Shown here in pieces: positions 8,048-17,034 of a stretch of DNA of 64,000 nucleotides. The DNA is from Acidobacteriota bacterium (GTDB lineage Bacteria; Acidobacteriota; Terriglobia; Terriglobales; Acidobacteriaceae): contig JAFDVW010000003.1 in assembly GCA_018268755.1 (NCBI GenBank), forward strand, positions 29,278 through 93,277, given 5' to 3'. A program made the position numbers and the translations under genes. Position 1 is the first letter of the stretch. Each line of letters opens with the position of its first letter. Below the pieces are notes generated by a model. The model had not been told where the DNA came from, did not search any database, and saw only the letters and a program-made list of their open reading frames with translations.

Positions 8048-9511
8048 ATGCATATAGCCTTGGCCGCATCCGAAGGCGTGCCATTCTCGAAGACCGGCGG
8101 ACTGGCCGACGTCGTGGGCGCCTTGCCCCGCGCCCTGGTGGCTTTAGGCCACCAGGTTAGCGTATACCTGCCGCGGTACCGGCAGACCAAGCTCTTTGGG
8201 GCCCAGACCGTCGTGCGCAGCATTACCATTCCCTTTGACGATCAGTACCGCTTTTGCTCGGTGGCCACCGAAGGCAACCACTCCGGGGTGAATTTCTATT
8301 TCATCGACTACCCCCCCTTCTTTGACCGGGAGGCCCTCTATGGCACGCCGGCGGGGGACTATCCCGATAATGCCGAACGCTTTGCGCTGTTTTCCCGGGC
8401 GGTGCTGGAGGCCACGAAGATCCTGGGGGTGCCCGATCTATTTCATTGCCATGACTGGCAGTCGGCGCTGATTCCGGTCTTGCTGCGCACGCAATATGCG
8501 GAGGACCCAGCCTTCCGCGAAGTGGCGACGGTCTTTACCATCCACAACATGGGTTATCAGGGCCTGTTTCCGCCGGACACCCTGCCGTTGTTGACCCTGC
8601 CCTGGGACCTGTTCACCATGACCAAAATGGAATTCTTCAGCCAGGTCAACTTCCTCAAAGGTGCATTGGTGTTCGCGGACTACATCACCACGGTGAGCCG
8701 GAAATACAGTCATGAGATCCAGACTTCCGAATACGGCTTCGGACTGGATGGCGTATTGCGTAACCGGGCGGCGACGGTCACGGGAATCCTCAATGGCGTG
8801 GATTACGACGAGTGGAGCCCCCAAAAAGACAAGTTCATTGCGGCCCGCTACTCGCCGGAAGACCTGAGCGGGAAAGCCAAGTGCAAGCAGGATCTGCTGG
8901 CCGCATTTGGGCTGGCGGGAGCCGACCCCAAACTGCCGCTCATAGGAATTGTCTCCCGCTTTGCCGCGCAAAAGGGTTTCGATCTGATCTCGCAGATCAT
9001 GGACCGGCTGGCCCGCGAAGATATGACCCTGGTGGTTCTGGGCTCGGGCGACAAAAAATTCGAAGAGATGTTTCTGCGCCTGCAGAAGCAGTTTCCCCAG
9101 AAGATAGCGCTCAAAGTGGCCTACGACAACGCGCTTGCCCATAAGATTGAAGCGGGCTGCGATATGTTCCTAATGCCTTCCCGTTATGAGCCTTGCGGGC
9201 TAAACCAAATCTATAGCTTGAGGTATGGGACGGTGCCGATTGTGCGCGCTACCGGCGGCCTGGATGACACCATTGATCCCTGGGACGCCCGCACCGGCAA
9301 GGGGACTGGTTTTAAGTTCACCGAATACAACGGAGAGGCCCTGCTGCTGACCATCAAGAACGCCCTGCGCGCCTTCCGGGACCAGACCTCCTGGCTGACC
9401 CTGATGCGCAATGGCATGAGCCGGGATTTTTCCTGGAACGCTTCGGCCAAGGAATATATCCGGGTCTACGAAAAGGCCAGACAGTTCCGATCCACACCGG
9501 TAGCTGTCTAG
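8048..9511 (+). CDS. glgA: Glycogen (starch) synthase, ADP-glucose type
   Basis: Extends alpha-1,4-glucan chains from ADP-glucose. A GT5-family protein of 487 residues. The N-terminal KTGGLADVVGALP loop binds the nucleotide sugar. HCHDWQSALIP and TIHNMGYQG are typical of the first Rossmann domain. The second has GIVSRFAAQKGFDL, and its catalytic C-terminal motif is PSRYEPCGLNQIYSLRYG followed by TGGLDDT. An ATG at 8039 directly abuts GGGGAG (8033-8038), which is too close, so ATG 8048 is preferred. No other glycogen gene is in the window. Confidence 0.95.
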   Translation: MHIALAASEGVPFSKTGGLADVVGALPRALVALGHQVSVYLPRYRQTKLFGAQTVVRSITIPFDDQYRFCSVATEGNHSGVNFYFIDYPPFFDREALYGTPAGDYPDNAERFALFSRAVLEATKILGVPDLFHCHDWQSALIPVLLRTQYAEDPAFREVATVFTIHNMGYQGLFPPDTLPLLTLPWDLFTMTKMEFFSQVNFLKGALVFADYITTVSRKYSHEIQTSEYGFGLDGVLRNRAATVTGILNGVDYDEWSPQKDKFIAARYSPEDLSGKAKCKQDLLAAFGLAGADPKLPLIGIVSRFAAQKGFDLISQIMDRLAREDMTLVVLGSGDKKFEEMFLRLQKQFPQKIALKVAYDNALAHKIEAGCDMFLMPSRYEPCGLNQIYSLRYGTVPIVRATGGLDDTIDPWDARTGKGTGFKFTEYNGEALLLTIKNALRAFRDQTSWLTLMRNGMSRDFSWNASAKEYIRVYEKARQFRSTPVAV

Positions 9512-9560
9512 CGCAAATTTCCCTCCGGCGTGCCCTCAGCGGGGGTAGGTCGTGTTTTGA

Positions 9561-9589
9561 TTGACAGCCAGCCTTTTGAAGCCTAGTCT
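9561..9589 (+). promoter_or_regulatory. Possible promoter upstream of hpnP-like gene
   Basis: A perfect TTGACA (9561-9566) is followed after 17 nt by a poor -10, TAGTCT (9584-9589). A hairpin CTGCCAC/GTGGCAG with a 6-nt loop (9637-9656) lies in the implied 5' leader. The rest of 9512-9788 shows nothing else I recognise. Confidence 0.3.
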
Positions 9590-9788
9590 CCACTCACTGC
9601 TGGTTGGGGCATTTTGAGGTGTTCAAAGGGTCGATCCTGCCACGCCATGGTGGCAGAAAGCATTTCTTTCCTTTTTCCCCAAAAGTGGAACTGCGTCATT
9701 TTCTTCTCGACGTGGAGCTTGTCCCCTATACCGAACTGGGAGTCCAGTCCGCGAATAGGGCAACTTGTACGATCAAGGAGCTCCAGCC

Positions 9789-11339
9789 GTGCGCGTTCAT
9801 CTCATCAATCCCAGTAGTGTCTCGTTCGGTACGGCAGTCATCACTCCACGTTGGCAATATGTGCTGGCCGCCGCGACTCCGCGCCAGTTTGGCGATCCCA
9901 CCCTGGTGGATGAGACGTTGTTTCCGGTGGACCCGCAAAGCGTACAGGAAGGTGACGCGGTGGGCATCGGCATTCATACGGCCAACGCATTGCGCGGTTA
10001 CGAACTGGGGAAAGTGTTACGCGCCCGGGGCGCTTATGTGATTTTCGGAGGCATCCACGCCACACTGTACCCTCAGGAGGCGCTCGATCTAGGAGGGGCC
10101 CATGCGGTGGTTAAGGGAGACGGAGACAGGGTCTGGGCCAACGTAATCTCGGATTGCCATGCCGGGCGTCCGCAGCCGGTTTACGTAGGAGGACAGATTG
10201 ACGCCAGTGAGTTTGTAGCGGCGCGCTGGGATTTAGTCCCCCGCAACCGCTATATGTGGGCGTCGGTGCAGACGGTGCGGGGTTGTCCCAAACATTGTTC
10301 GTTTTGTTCGGTATGGCGCACCGACGGTCAGAAGCCGCGGCAGCGGGCCTCCGATGTGGTGCTGGAAGAAATTGTGCAGTTGCGGCGTCTGGGTTTTCGT
10401 TTTATCGCCCTGGCCGACGACAACTTTTATCCGGTGACCCTGACCGACATCCAACTGGCGCAGGCGCAGAACAATCACAAGAGAGTACGAGAGCTGCAGT
10501 CGTTGCGGGATGAGCGTTTCGTTTTGATGTCCCGTCTGGCCCAACTTCCCGACGATATGGTGTTCTTCACCCAGATCACCATGGAGGCGGCGGAGGACCC
10601 GGAATTCCTGGATGCCATGAAAGCCGCGCGGATCAAAGGCGCGCTGGTCGGCGTGGAGTCGGTGACCCCCGCCGGGTTGAAGGACGTCTATAAGGATTTC
10701 AATTTGGCGGGAGCGCACCTCACGGAAAGACTGCGTACTTTTCGTAGTCACGGCGTGCACGTGTTGGGGTCGTTCATCTTTGGACTGCCCAGCGACCGTC
10801 CGGAAACTTTTGAGGCCACGGCCCTGGCGGCGCAGGAGGCCGACCTCACTTTTGCGCAATTTGTGATGCTCAGCCCGTATCCGGGGACGGTGGATTTTCA
10901 GCGCTGGGAAAAGAACCTGGGCGACAATCCGCCCCGCATTGCCGGGGTGCCGCTGACCCGGCGTTGGCTGATCCCACAGGCATTGCGCCCCAAGCTCTAT
11001 TGGGACCATCCCGTTATGTCGGCGGAAGAAATTCGTGCCCGTACGCAAAAAGTGTGGGACGATTTTTACAGTTTGGGATCGATCTGGAAACGCTCCCGAT
11101 TTATCAAGTCCAGCCGCGGGCGCCTGGCGTTTGTGCTGATCTCAAAAATCTATCGCCAGATGTATGCCGATACCGGGATCGCTACCGACAGCGCCCGTGT
11201 CACCTGGTCGGGACGGTGGGCGCGCTGGCTGGCCAAGCCCTGCCGCCGGTTGTTCGCGGGGACCCCCATGCCCGAGCTGCAAGTGCCGCAAGCCGGCCCG
11301 CCGCTCGTCGCCCTGCCCGTGCTGCCGACGCTTTCCTGA
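9789..11339 (+). CDS. hpnP: B12-binding radical SAM protein, probable hopanoid C-2 methylase
   Basis: 516 residues from GTG 9789, chosen because AAGGAG (9775-9780) sits 8 nt upstream; a TTG at 9765 has no ribosome binding site. The N-terminal 150 residues look like a cobalamin-binding Rossmann domain (HLINPSS, YVIFGGIHATLYP). The radical SAM cluster motif is RGCPKHCSFCSVW, with cysteines at 166, 170 and 173. The following segments (FIALADDNFYPVTLTD, ITMEAAEDPEFLDAM, FIFGLPSDRPETF, the C-terminal AKPCRRLF) agree with my recollection of HpnP, which methylates hopanoids at C-2. Related B12-radical SAM methylases are the alternative. No other hopanoid gene is in the window. Confidence 0.72.
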   Translation: MRVHLINPSSVSFGTAVITPRWQYVLAAATPRQFGDPTLVDETLFPVDPQSVQEGDAVGIGIHTANALRGYELGKVLRARGAYVIFGGIHATLYPQEALDLGGAHAVVKGDGDRVWANVISDCHAGRPQPVYVGGQIDASEFVAARWDLVPRNRYMWASVQTVRGCPKHCSFCSVWRTDGQKPRQRASDVVLEEIVQLRRLGFRFIALADDNFYPVTLTDIQLAQAQNNHKRVRELQSLRDERFVLMSRLAQLPDDMVFFTQITMEAAEDPEFLDAMKAARIKGALVGVESVTPAGLKDVYKDFNLAGAHLTERLRTFRSHGVHVLGSFIFGLPSDRPETFEATALAAQEADLTFAQFVMLSPYPGTVDFQRWEKNLGDNPPRIAGVPLTRRWLIPQALRPKLYWDHPVMSAEEIRARTQKVWDDFYSLGSIWKRSRFIKSSRGRLAFVLISKIYRQMYADTGIATDSARVTWSGRWARWLAKPCRRLFAGTPMPELQVPQAGPPLVALPVLPTLS

Positions 11340-11373
11340 GATTTCTCTGACAGGTATTCGGGAAGAATGAGGC

Positions 11374-11404
11374 GCCGCCCGGTTCGAGACAGACCCGGGG
11401 CGGC
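11374..11404. repeat. GC-rich hairpin after the hpnP-like gene
   Basis: GCCGCC-CGG and CCGGGGCGGC can pair with a small bulge 35 nt after the stop codon. No T-tract follows, so it is not a clear intrinsic terminator. It may be a transcript-stabilising or rho-assisted end. Confidence 0.35.
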
Positions 11405-11504
11405 TGTGCTTGCGCGCGAGGAAGAAAGTCGCTGGGTGAGCGGGCCCTCCGGCTGGTAAAATCAGAGCAGTTTTTATATTTGCTTTTATTTCGCCTGTGA
11501 CGTC

Positions 11505-12800
11505 ATGAGTGGTTTCGCCACGCCGGAAGTTACTGAAGCGCCCTTTCTTTTCCCGAGGACTATCTTCCATGTGGACATGGACGCTTTTTTTGTGTCCGTA
11601 GAAGAGCTCACCGATCCCTCGCTGAAAGGCAAAGCCGTGGTGGTGGGAGGGCAGCGGGACGAACGGGGCGTGGTGTCGGCGGCGTCCTATGAGGCGAGGA
11701 AGTTCGGCGTACACTCGGCCATGCCGCTGCGGACAGCGGCCAAACTGTGTCCCCACGCCATCTTTGTCAATGGCCATCACGAACGCTACCGGGAAGCTTC
11801 GGAACAGGTGTATCAGGTATTGATGTCATTTTCTCCCCAGGTGGAGATGGCCTCGATTGACGAAGCTTATCTGGATATGACCGGCACCGAGCGCCTGCAT
11901 GGCCCGCCCTTGCGGGCAGCCCATACCTTGCACGAGAAAATGAAGGCGGAGACCCGGCTGAATTGCTCGATCGGAATTGGCTGCTCGCGGCTGATTGCCA
12001 AGGTTTCCTCCGCCAAGGCCAAGCCGAACGGCGTGCTCTGGGTGGCGGCGGGGCAAGAGGCCAAGTTTCTGGCCCCGCTCGATGTCGGCGACATTCCCGG
12101 AGTGGGCAAGGTCACGGAGAAGAATCTGCACGCGCTCGGCATCCGCAAGGTGGGCGATCTGACGAGATTTGAAGACGCGTATCTCGAAGAGCACTTTGGC
12201 AAATGGGGACTGGCGCTGGCCGGCAAGGCGCGGGGCGAAGACGCCGGGGGATGGTTCGACAGTGCCGTAGGCGAAGACACCTCTGCCAAGTCGATCAGCC
12301 ATGAGCACACTTACAACGAGGACACCGCGGACGCGCAGCAGATTGAATCTACGCTCATGCGGCTGAGCGAGATGGTGGGCCGACGGCTGCGGGAAAACGG
12401 CTTTCACGCCCGCACCCTTCAGCTCAAGCTGCGGTATAAGGATTTCAGCACCATCACGCGGGCGCACTCGCTGCCGGCGCCGACCCAGCTGGACACCGAA
12501 ATCTTTGAGCAAATCCGCGCTTTGTTTCGCCGGAACTGGAAACCAGGGGTTCCCGTGCGGCTGCTGGGCGTGCACGCTTCCTCCTTTGAGGCGCAGGCCA
12601 TGCAGGGTGACTTGCTGGAAGACAACCGTCGGCAGCGCTGGGAGCAAGCCCTGGCGGCGGCCGATCGGCTGCGCGACAAATTCGGTGAGTCCAGCGTCTC
12701 TCTGGCCAGCGGGCTGAAGGGCGGCTTCCGCGAGCGGATCCAGGAGAACCCGGCTGGACTGCCGGGACAGCATCCTGCGCAAAAGCCGGCAAAGAAATGA
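11505..12800 (+). CDS. dinB: DNA polymerase IV (Y-family)
   Basis: A translesion polymerase of 431 residues, slightly long for DinB. The palm domain has IFHVDMDAFFVSVEE and the catalytic MASIDEAYLDMTGT, supplying the three acidic residues. CSIGIGCSRLIAKVSSAKAKPNG and the helix-hairpin-helix IPGVGKVTEKNLHALGI are also present. The little-finger domain follows to about residue 385, and the last 40 residues are a Pro/Lys/Gln-rich tail ending PAQKPAKK. I see no canonical beta-clamp motif that I would call with confidence. No LexA-type operator was recognised. Confidence 0.93.
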   Translation: MSGFATPEVTEAPFLFPRTIFHVDMDAFFVSVEELTDPSLKGKAVVVGGQRDERGVVSAASYEARKFGVHSAMPLRTAAKLCPHAIFVNGHHERYREASEQVYQVLMSFSPQVEMASIDEAYLDMTGTERLHGPPLRAAHTLHEKMKAETRLNCSIGIGCSRLIAKVSSAKAKPNGVLWVAAGQEAKFLAPLDVGDIPGVGKVTEKNLHALGIRKVGDLTRFEDAYLEEHFGKWGLALAGKARGEDAGGWFDSAVGEDTSAKSISHEHTYNEDTADAQQIESTLMRLSEMVGRRLRENGFHARTLQLKLRYKDFSTITRAHSLPAPTQLDTEIFEQIRALFRRNWKPGVPVRLLGVHASSFEAQAMQGDLLEDNRRQRWEQALAAADRLRDKFGESSVSLASGLKGGFRERIQENPAGLPGQHPAQKPAKK

Positions 12801-12851
12801 GAACGCTTATCTAGAGAATGTGGTTTACTCGGGGCAGGACATTTCTTCTGC

Positions 12852-13916
12852 ATGAGCGACGCGCTGCCCAATCGGTCCGCGGCAAAACTCTCGCCGGAGC
12901 TTTCGTCTCCCGCTGTGGAGTTGCGCGCTACCCGCAAAGAGGAACTTGCGGAGGTCACCCGCTTTCTGGCGGGAGTGTTTCAAGTTTCTTCCTCAGCCCG
13001 CTTTATTTCCCCGCGCATTTTCCTGTGGAAGTATTTTGACCCGCGGCCGGATTGGGCCCACCCCCGAAGCTATGTGTTGATCAAAGGCGGCGTCCTGGCC
13101 GCCCATCTGGGAGTTTGGCCGGTCCACTTTCTGCTGGCGGGAGAGCCATGTCTGGGAGCGCAAGCCCTGGATTGGGCCGCGGACCCACAACATCCGGGCA
13201 GCGGTTCGCAGTTGCGCGCCGTGATGGACACCTTTGCCGACTTGCAGATCGGCATCAGCGGCACCGAGGCCGCGCAGAGAACGCGCCACAAGCTGGGATT
13301 TCGACCCTGGGGAAATATCGCCCGCTTTGTGCGCGTGCTGCGGCCCTGGCGGCGCGCGAAAGAGAGCGCCGGTTCTCCCTTGCGGCGCAGCCTCCGATTG
13401 CTGCGGGACGCGCTGCACCGCCCTCTGCGCCCGGTAACCGCTTGCGGGGAATGGACGATGGAGGAAGTGGGGAGTTTTGAGGAGGGGCTGAACCACGCGC
13501 CGGAGGTGAGGCCGGGAGTAGGCGAGCTGAGGCCCTATCACAGTGCCGCGCAATTGAATTATTTTCTGGCCTGTCCGGAAAGCAACGCCCGCGGCATGAT
13601 TTTTCGCCATCGCGGTCAGTTGTGCGGATATGCATTGCTAACCCGGATCGGGGGCCAGGCGCGTATCGCCTGCCTGCGGGTCTCCCACGGATGGGACACC
13701 GCCTATCATTTGGCAACGGAGCTGGCGGGGCGCGATCCGCAGGCGTATGAGGTGGTGGCGCAGGCCTCACATCCGGGAGAGGCGGTGGCCTTGCGGAAAA
13801 ATGGATATCGCGTCTCTGACGTCCACGCTACTGCTATTCACGACCCGCAAAAGAGGGTTTCCTTGGAGTGGACGCCCGGCCTGCAAATGACCGAGTCGGA
13901 CGCCTTCTTTCTTTGA
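12852..13916 (+). CDS. GNAT-like acyltransferase-fold protein, function unknown
   Basis: 354 residues. The first third (VELRATRKEELAEVTRFL, FLWKYFDPRPDW, LIKGGVLAAHLGVWPV) resembles the N-terminal half of GNAT-fold proteins. An AQALDWAADPQHPGSGSQL segment follows that looks like the acyl-CoA pyrophosphate loop. A second region (about 240-340) with GMIFRHRGQLCGYALLTRI could be another GNAT-like repeat, so the protein may be a tandem GNAT. Similar proteins are sometimes linked to polysaccharide biosynthesis, but nothing here supports that. It follows dinB by 51 nt on the same strand. Confidence 0.6.
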   Translation: MSDALPNRSAAKLSPELSSPAVELRATRKEELAEVTRFLAGVFQVSSSARFISPRIFLWKYFDPRPDWAHPRSYVLIKGGVLAAHLGVWPVHFLLAGEPCLGAQALDWAADPQHPGSGSQLRAVMDTFADLQIGISGTEAAQRTRHKLGFRPWGNIARFVRVLRPWRRAKESAGSPLRRSLRLLRDALHRPLRPVTACGEWTMEEVGSFEEGLNHAPEVRPGVGELRPYHSAAQLNYFLACPESNARGMIFRHRGQLCGYALLTRIGGQARIACLRVSHGWDTAYHLATELAGRDPQAYEVVAQASHPGEAVALRKNGYRVSDVHATAIHDPQKRVSLEWTPGLQMTESDAFFL

Positions 13917-13973
13917 GTAGGGATGGAGATAGATCGGAACTGGAGCCGGGTCTTTTTTTCTTCTGCAAAAGCT

Positions 13974-14003
13974 AAGGCCGGAACGAATTTTCGTCCCGGC
14001 CTT
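13974..14003. terminator. Bidirectional rho-independent terminator
   Basis: AAGGCCGGAACGA (13974-13986) pairs with TCGTCCCGGCCTT (13991-14003) around an ATTT loop, with one mismatch. It separates the convergent GNAT-like and M48 genes; T-rich sequence follows on the plus strand. Confidence 0.75.
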
Positions 14004-14032
14004 ATTTCATTCAAGTGCTCCTTGAAGAGTTA

Positions 14033-15781
14033 TTACTGATTGGCTGCCTGGGCAGCAGATGCTGCGGTCTGATTTTCGCTGGTCCCACCCGGCGTGCCGC
14101 TGTTCAAGCGGGTCAAGCGGGGGAAGAACGGGGTGACTTCAAACGGCATCTTGTCGCGGGCGGAGGTGATGGCCGCGGGAGCGCCTTTCACCATTTCCAC
14201 GCGATCGTTCCAGGGATTCAGCTTGATGCGCCCGCCCAGAGGCAGGGCCGCGACCTGGTCCAGCTTGTTGGGATCGAGTTGCGGCGCTGTGGTCAACATA
14301 GACGACCAGCGTTGCAAACCACCTTTGGGATCGGTAAAGCCATTACCCAGGTGCGCGGTCAGCAGGGCGGAAAGCTGGGGGGCGCGCTCCTGCAACTGGC
14401 GCAGGAACAGGCCGGCCGTTTCCAGCTTCTGGCCGTAAGGCGAATTCTTCAGGATCTCCTGGGATTTCTTGTCCGCCGCTTCCTCTTCTTCCGGAACATG
14501 TTTGAAGCCCAGGTTCTTGTAGGAGGCTTCATCGGAGAAGAGCATGCGGTCATTGAAGGCATATTTGCTGCCCAGGTTGTGGCCCAGAGCGATGTGGGCC
14601 AGCTCATGCGAGAGCACCATGGCCAGGCTGGATTCGTCGGGCAATACGTCGATCAAGCCCCGGCTGATCACGATGGTGTTGCCGACGCTGAAGGTCTCCA
14701 ACGGCGAGGTCAGCAGCACGCGGGTGCGGACTGGACGAGGCAGCTCAATATTGTTGGTGATTTCCAGATTGTTGACCACGGTCTGGAGGATTTTGTCGAC
14801 ATCGCCTTCCGGGGCCAGCAAGCCGGCGTTCTGCAAGCGGTCGACGACATTGTCTTCCGCCTGCTGCTGCCATTCGCGTTGTGCCTGCAAGGGTGAGGCA
14901 TCCTGGGCGGCGGCGCTTTCGTCTTTCACGGAATCCACGCGCAGCGAGGTGAGTTCGTCTTCCTTGTCACTCTTCTTCAGGTCATAACCCCAGATGCGGG
15001 ACTGCGCCTTGAAGGCCATCTTGTCTTTAGCGCCGTAGCTGAAGTCGCCTTCTTCGCTGTAGATATAGGCCGGGACCCAGTAGCCGGGCACCAGGTTCAG
15101 ACGCCAACTATCCATGTGGAAGAAGTAAGCGTTCTTCGGGCGCGGGGCATAGGTGCCGTTGAGGCGAACAATGTTGTATTCCTGGTCTTCCACCCAGATG
15201 CGGCCCACGAAGCGGCCCTTGCCGGAATCTTTCTTGGGCGTGACGTCGAACACGATGCAGCGCACATCGCCCAGAAACTCGCGGCGGGCGTAGTGGAAGT
15301 CATAGTGCTGCCGGTCGAAGTCGTTGCGGTCGGCAAAGATCATCCAGGAAAAGCCCAGGGGCTGGTACTCGAACTTATAGAGTTTGGCGAAGCCGCCCAG
15401 CAGGCGGTTCTGAAAGCTGCTGTCCTTGGAAAGATAGTCGGCGCGGTCTACGCTTTCGCCCAGGTCCATGCGGCCGAGGAAGTAGTGGTCTTCCTTGGGC
15501 ACCGGCCCCAGCTGCGGGTCCGGCTTAAGGTTCTGCAGGTAAGTTTCGACCAGGGGATTGCGGTTGCGCAAAAACTGCATCAGCTGGCGCTCGCGCTCAA
15601 TCACGCGGTCCACGACCTGGTCCATGGTCACGGGCGCGGGCTGCGCCGGGGCCGCGGAGCTGGTGGTGGAATTCGTAGTGGCGGCTTGGGGCGCCGCGGA
15701 AGATGACTGCGCCGCTACTCCAGCCGCAGTGCTCACCAGGAGCAACAGGGAAGCGGTGACCAGCTCTTTCCAGGTACGCAT
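14033..15781 (-). CDS. Secreted M48-family zinc metalloprotease with N-terminal beta domain
   Basis: 582 residues. A signal peptide (SLLLLVSTAAGVAAQ) is followed by an Ala/Ser/Thr-rich linker. Residues 55-280 form a beta-rich region (GRIWVEDQEYNIVRLNGTY, MDSWRLNLVPGYWVPAYIY) resembling the LolA-like lipoprotein-sorting fold. The peptidase domain carries the zinc motif SHELAHIALGH with H392, E393 and H396, and a likely third ligand in EEEEAADKKS, a spacing like BepA-type M48 enzymes. A role in envelope quality control is inferred. AGGA upstream of the ATG gives a start at 15781. The next upstream gene, TonB, lies 39 nt away on the same strand. Confidence 0.85.
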   Translation of the reverse strand: MRTWKELVTASLLLLVSTAAGVAAQSSSAAPQAATTNSTTSSAAPAQPAPVTMDQVVDRVIERERQLMQFLRNRNPLVETYLQNLKPDPQLGPVPKEDHYFLGRMDLGESVDRADYLSKDSSFQNRLLGGFAKLYKFEYQPLGFSWMIFADRNDFDRQHYDFHYARREFLGDVRCIVFDVTPKKDSGKGRFVGRIWVEDQEYNIVRLNGTYAPRPKNAYFFHMDSWRLNLVPGYWVPAYIYSEEGDFSYGAKDKMAFKAQSRIWGYDLKKSDKEDELTSLRVDSVKDESAAAQDASPLQAQREWQQQAEDNVVDRLQNAGLLAPEGDVDKILQTVVNNLEITNNIELPRPVRTRVLLTSPLETFSVGNTIVISRGLIDVLPDESSLAMVLSHELAHIALGHNLGSKYAFNDRMLFSDEASYKNLGFKHVPEEEEAADKKSQEILKNSPYGQKLETAGLFLRQLQERAPQLSALLTAHLGNGFTDPKGGLQRWSSMLTTAPQLDPNKLDQVAALPLGGRIKLNPWNDRVEMVKGAPAAITSARDKMPFEVTPFFPRLTRLNSGTPGGTSENQTAASAAQAANQ

Positions 15782-15820
15782 AAACTCGATCCTCTCTCGT
15801 TCTCGGTTACAGCCATTGTC

Positions 15821-16876
15821 TTAATATGCCAACTGAAATACAACATGCACCACGGCGGTGGACTCCACGGGCAAGCCGTTGCGCAGGGCCGGCTTGAAGT
15901 GCATCTGGTTGGCGGCGACGATGGCAGCTTCATCCAGCCCATGTCCCAGGCCGCGCACCACCCGGTTTACATGCAGTTGCCCATTCGCCCCAAACATGAC
16001 TTCCAGCAGCACCTCTCCCTGTAAGCGTAGCTGACGAGCCTCCTCCGTATAAACCGGATTGGGCTTATAGGTAATTTCTACCTGAGTGGTTGGAGCCCCG
16101 TTGTCGACTGCTTTCGATCTGCCGCCGCCCTGGGCCACTTCCTGGGCCCCAAAGCCGCCGGTCTGGATGGGGGTGCCCCTTCCATTGCTCCGTCCATCGC
16201 CTTGACCACTTTGAGCAATTCCATTGCCGAACCCGGCACTGGCGATGACCCCTTTCTGTCCCTGGGCCCCTCCCGCTCCATTTCCTGATCCTGCGCCGGG
16301 AGGCATATCGAAGCTTCCCACCTTGGCGACGGTCAGGCGAGCATTCTCTTTGCCCTGTCCCTGCACCCCATTGGGATCACCAAAGCCGCCGGTCTGCACT
16401 TTTTCGATGGGAGCGTTAAGGGTGGGGGTTGCGGAGCTGCCAAAGGAGCCGGTATAGACGACCTTGGCCAGGCGGGCGCCGCCGGCGACCGAAGGCATGG
16501 CCGGCGCGAAGGAGTTGAGGGCCACCTTGGGGGCCTCGAGTTCCTCTTCTTTCTCTTTTTTCTTGCGGGCCACGCGGAATTCTTTTGGAACCACCAGTTT
16601 GGGTGCGCTTACCGCCACTTTCGGCAGCAACTTAGTGGTCTTCACTGGGTGCGCGGCCGCGCGGGTCTTGATGGGTTTGGGTTGCAGGTCGGGGCGGGGA
16701 ATCAGTTCCGTGACCGTGTATCGCTGGCGCAGAGAAATGTCCTGCGGCCAATAGGCCCCGACTAAAAGGATAAGAAGAATAACAGCAGCTTCGACCCCGT
16801 AACTGGTGACAAGGGTGCGCCAATCCATCTTGCGTTCAGGCAAGAGGCCTAACTGAAAATCGTTGGGCGTATCCAT
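15821..16876 (-). CDS. Energy transducer TonB-family protein
   Basis: 351 residues. A single membrane anchor (about residues 27-45, VEAAVILLILLVGAYWP) is followed by a basic, Pro-rich stretch. A long Gly-rich linker repeats a G-x-F-G unit five times (YTGSFG, QTGGFGD, VGSFDM, SAGFGN, QTGGFGA). The C-terminal TonB domain (about 265-351) has NPVYTEEARQLRLQGEVLLEV and ends in VVHVVFQLAY. TonB couples inner-membrane energy to outer-membrane receptors; the receptor at 26657-28477 is a possible partner, but these phyla carry many of both. GGAGTGAGTGG precedes the start codon. Confidence 0.85.
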   Translation of the reverse strand: MDTPNDFQLGLLPERKMDWRTLVTSYGVEAAVILLILLVGAYWPQDISLRQRYTVTELIPRPDLQPKPIKTRAAAHPVKTTKLLPKVAVSAPKLVVPKEFRVARKKKEKEEELEAPKVALNSFAPAMPSVAGGARLAKVVYTGSFGSSATPTLNAPIEKVQTGGFGDPNGVQGQGKENARLTVAKVGSFDMPPGAGSGNGAGGAQGQKGVIASAGFGNGIAQSGQGDGRSNGRGTPIQTGGFGAQEVAQGGGRSKAVDNGAPTTQVEITYKPNPVYTEEARQLRLQGEVLLEVMFGANGQLHVNRVVRGLGHGLDEAAIVAANQMHFKPALRNGLPVESTAVVHVVFQLAY

Positions 16877-17034
16877 CCACTCACTCCGTAAAGGGAGCCC
16901 GAGCCTGGGGAGATATGCACGGGTAGAGACTTTACGTTACGAGAGTTAGGACAAGGGGTAAATGTGCCGACGGGCCTTGTCCTTTGGTCACGTTTTTCCG
17001 TCTGAATTCTGGATGGGCGTCCCGCAGCAGGAAA

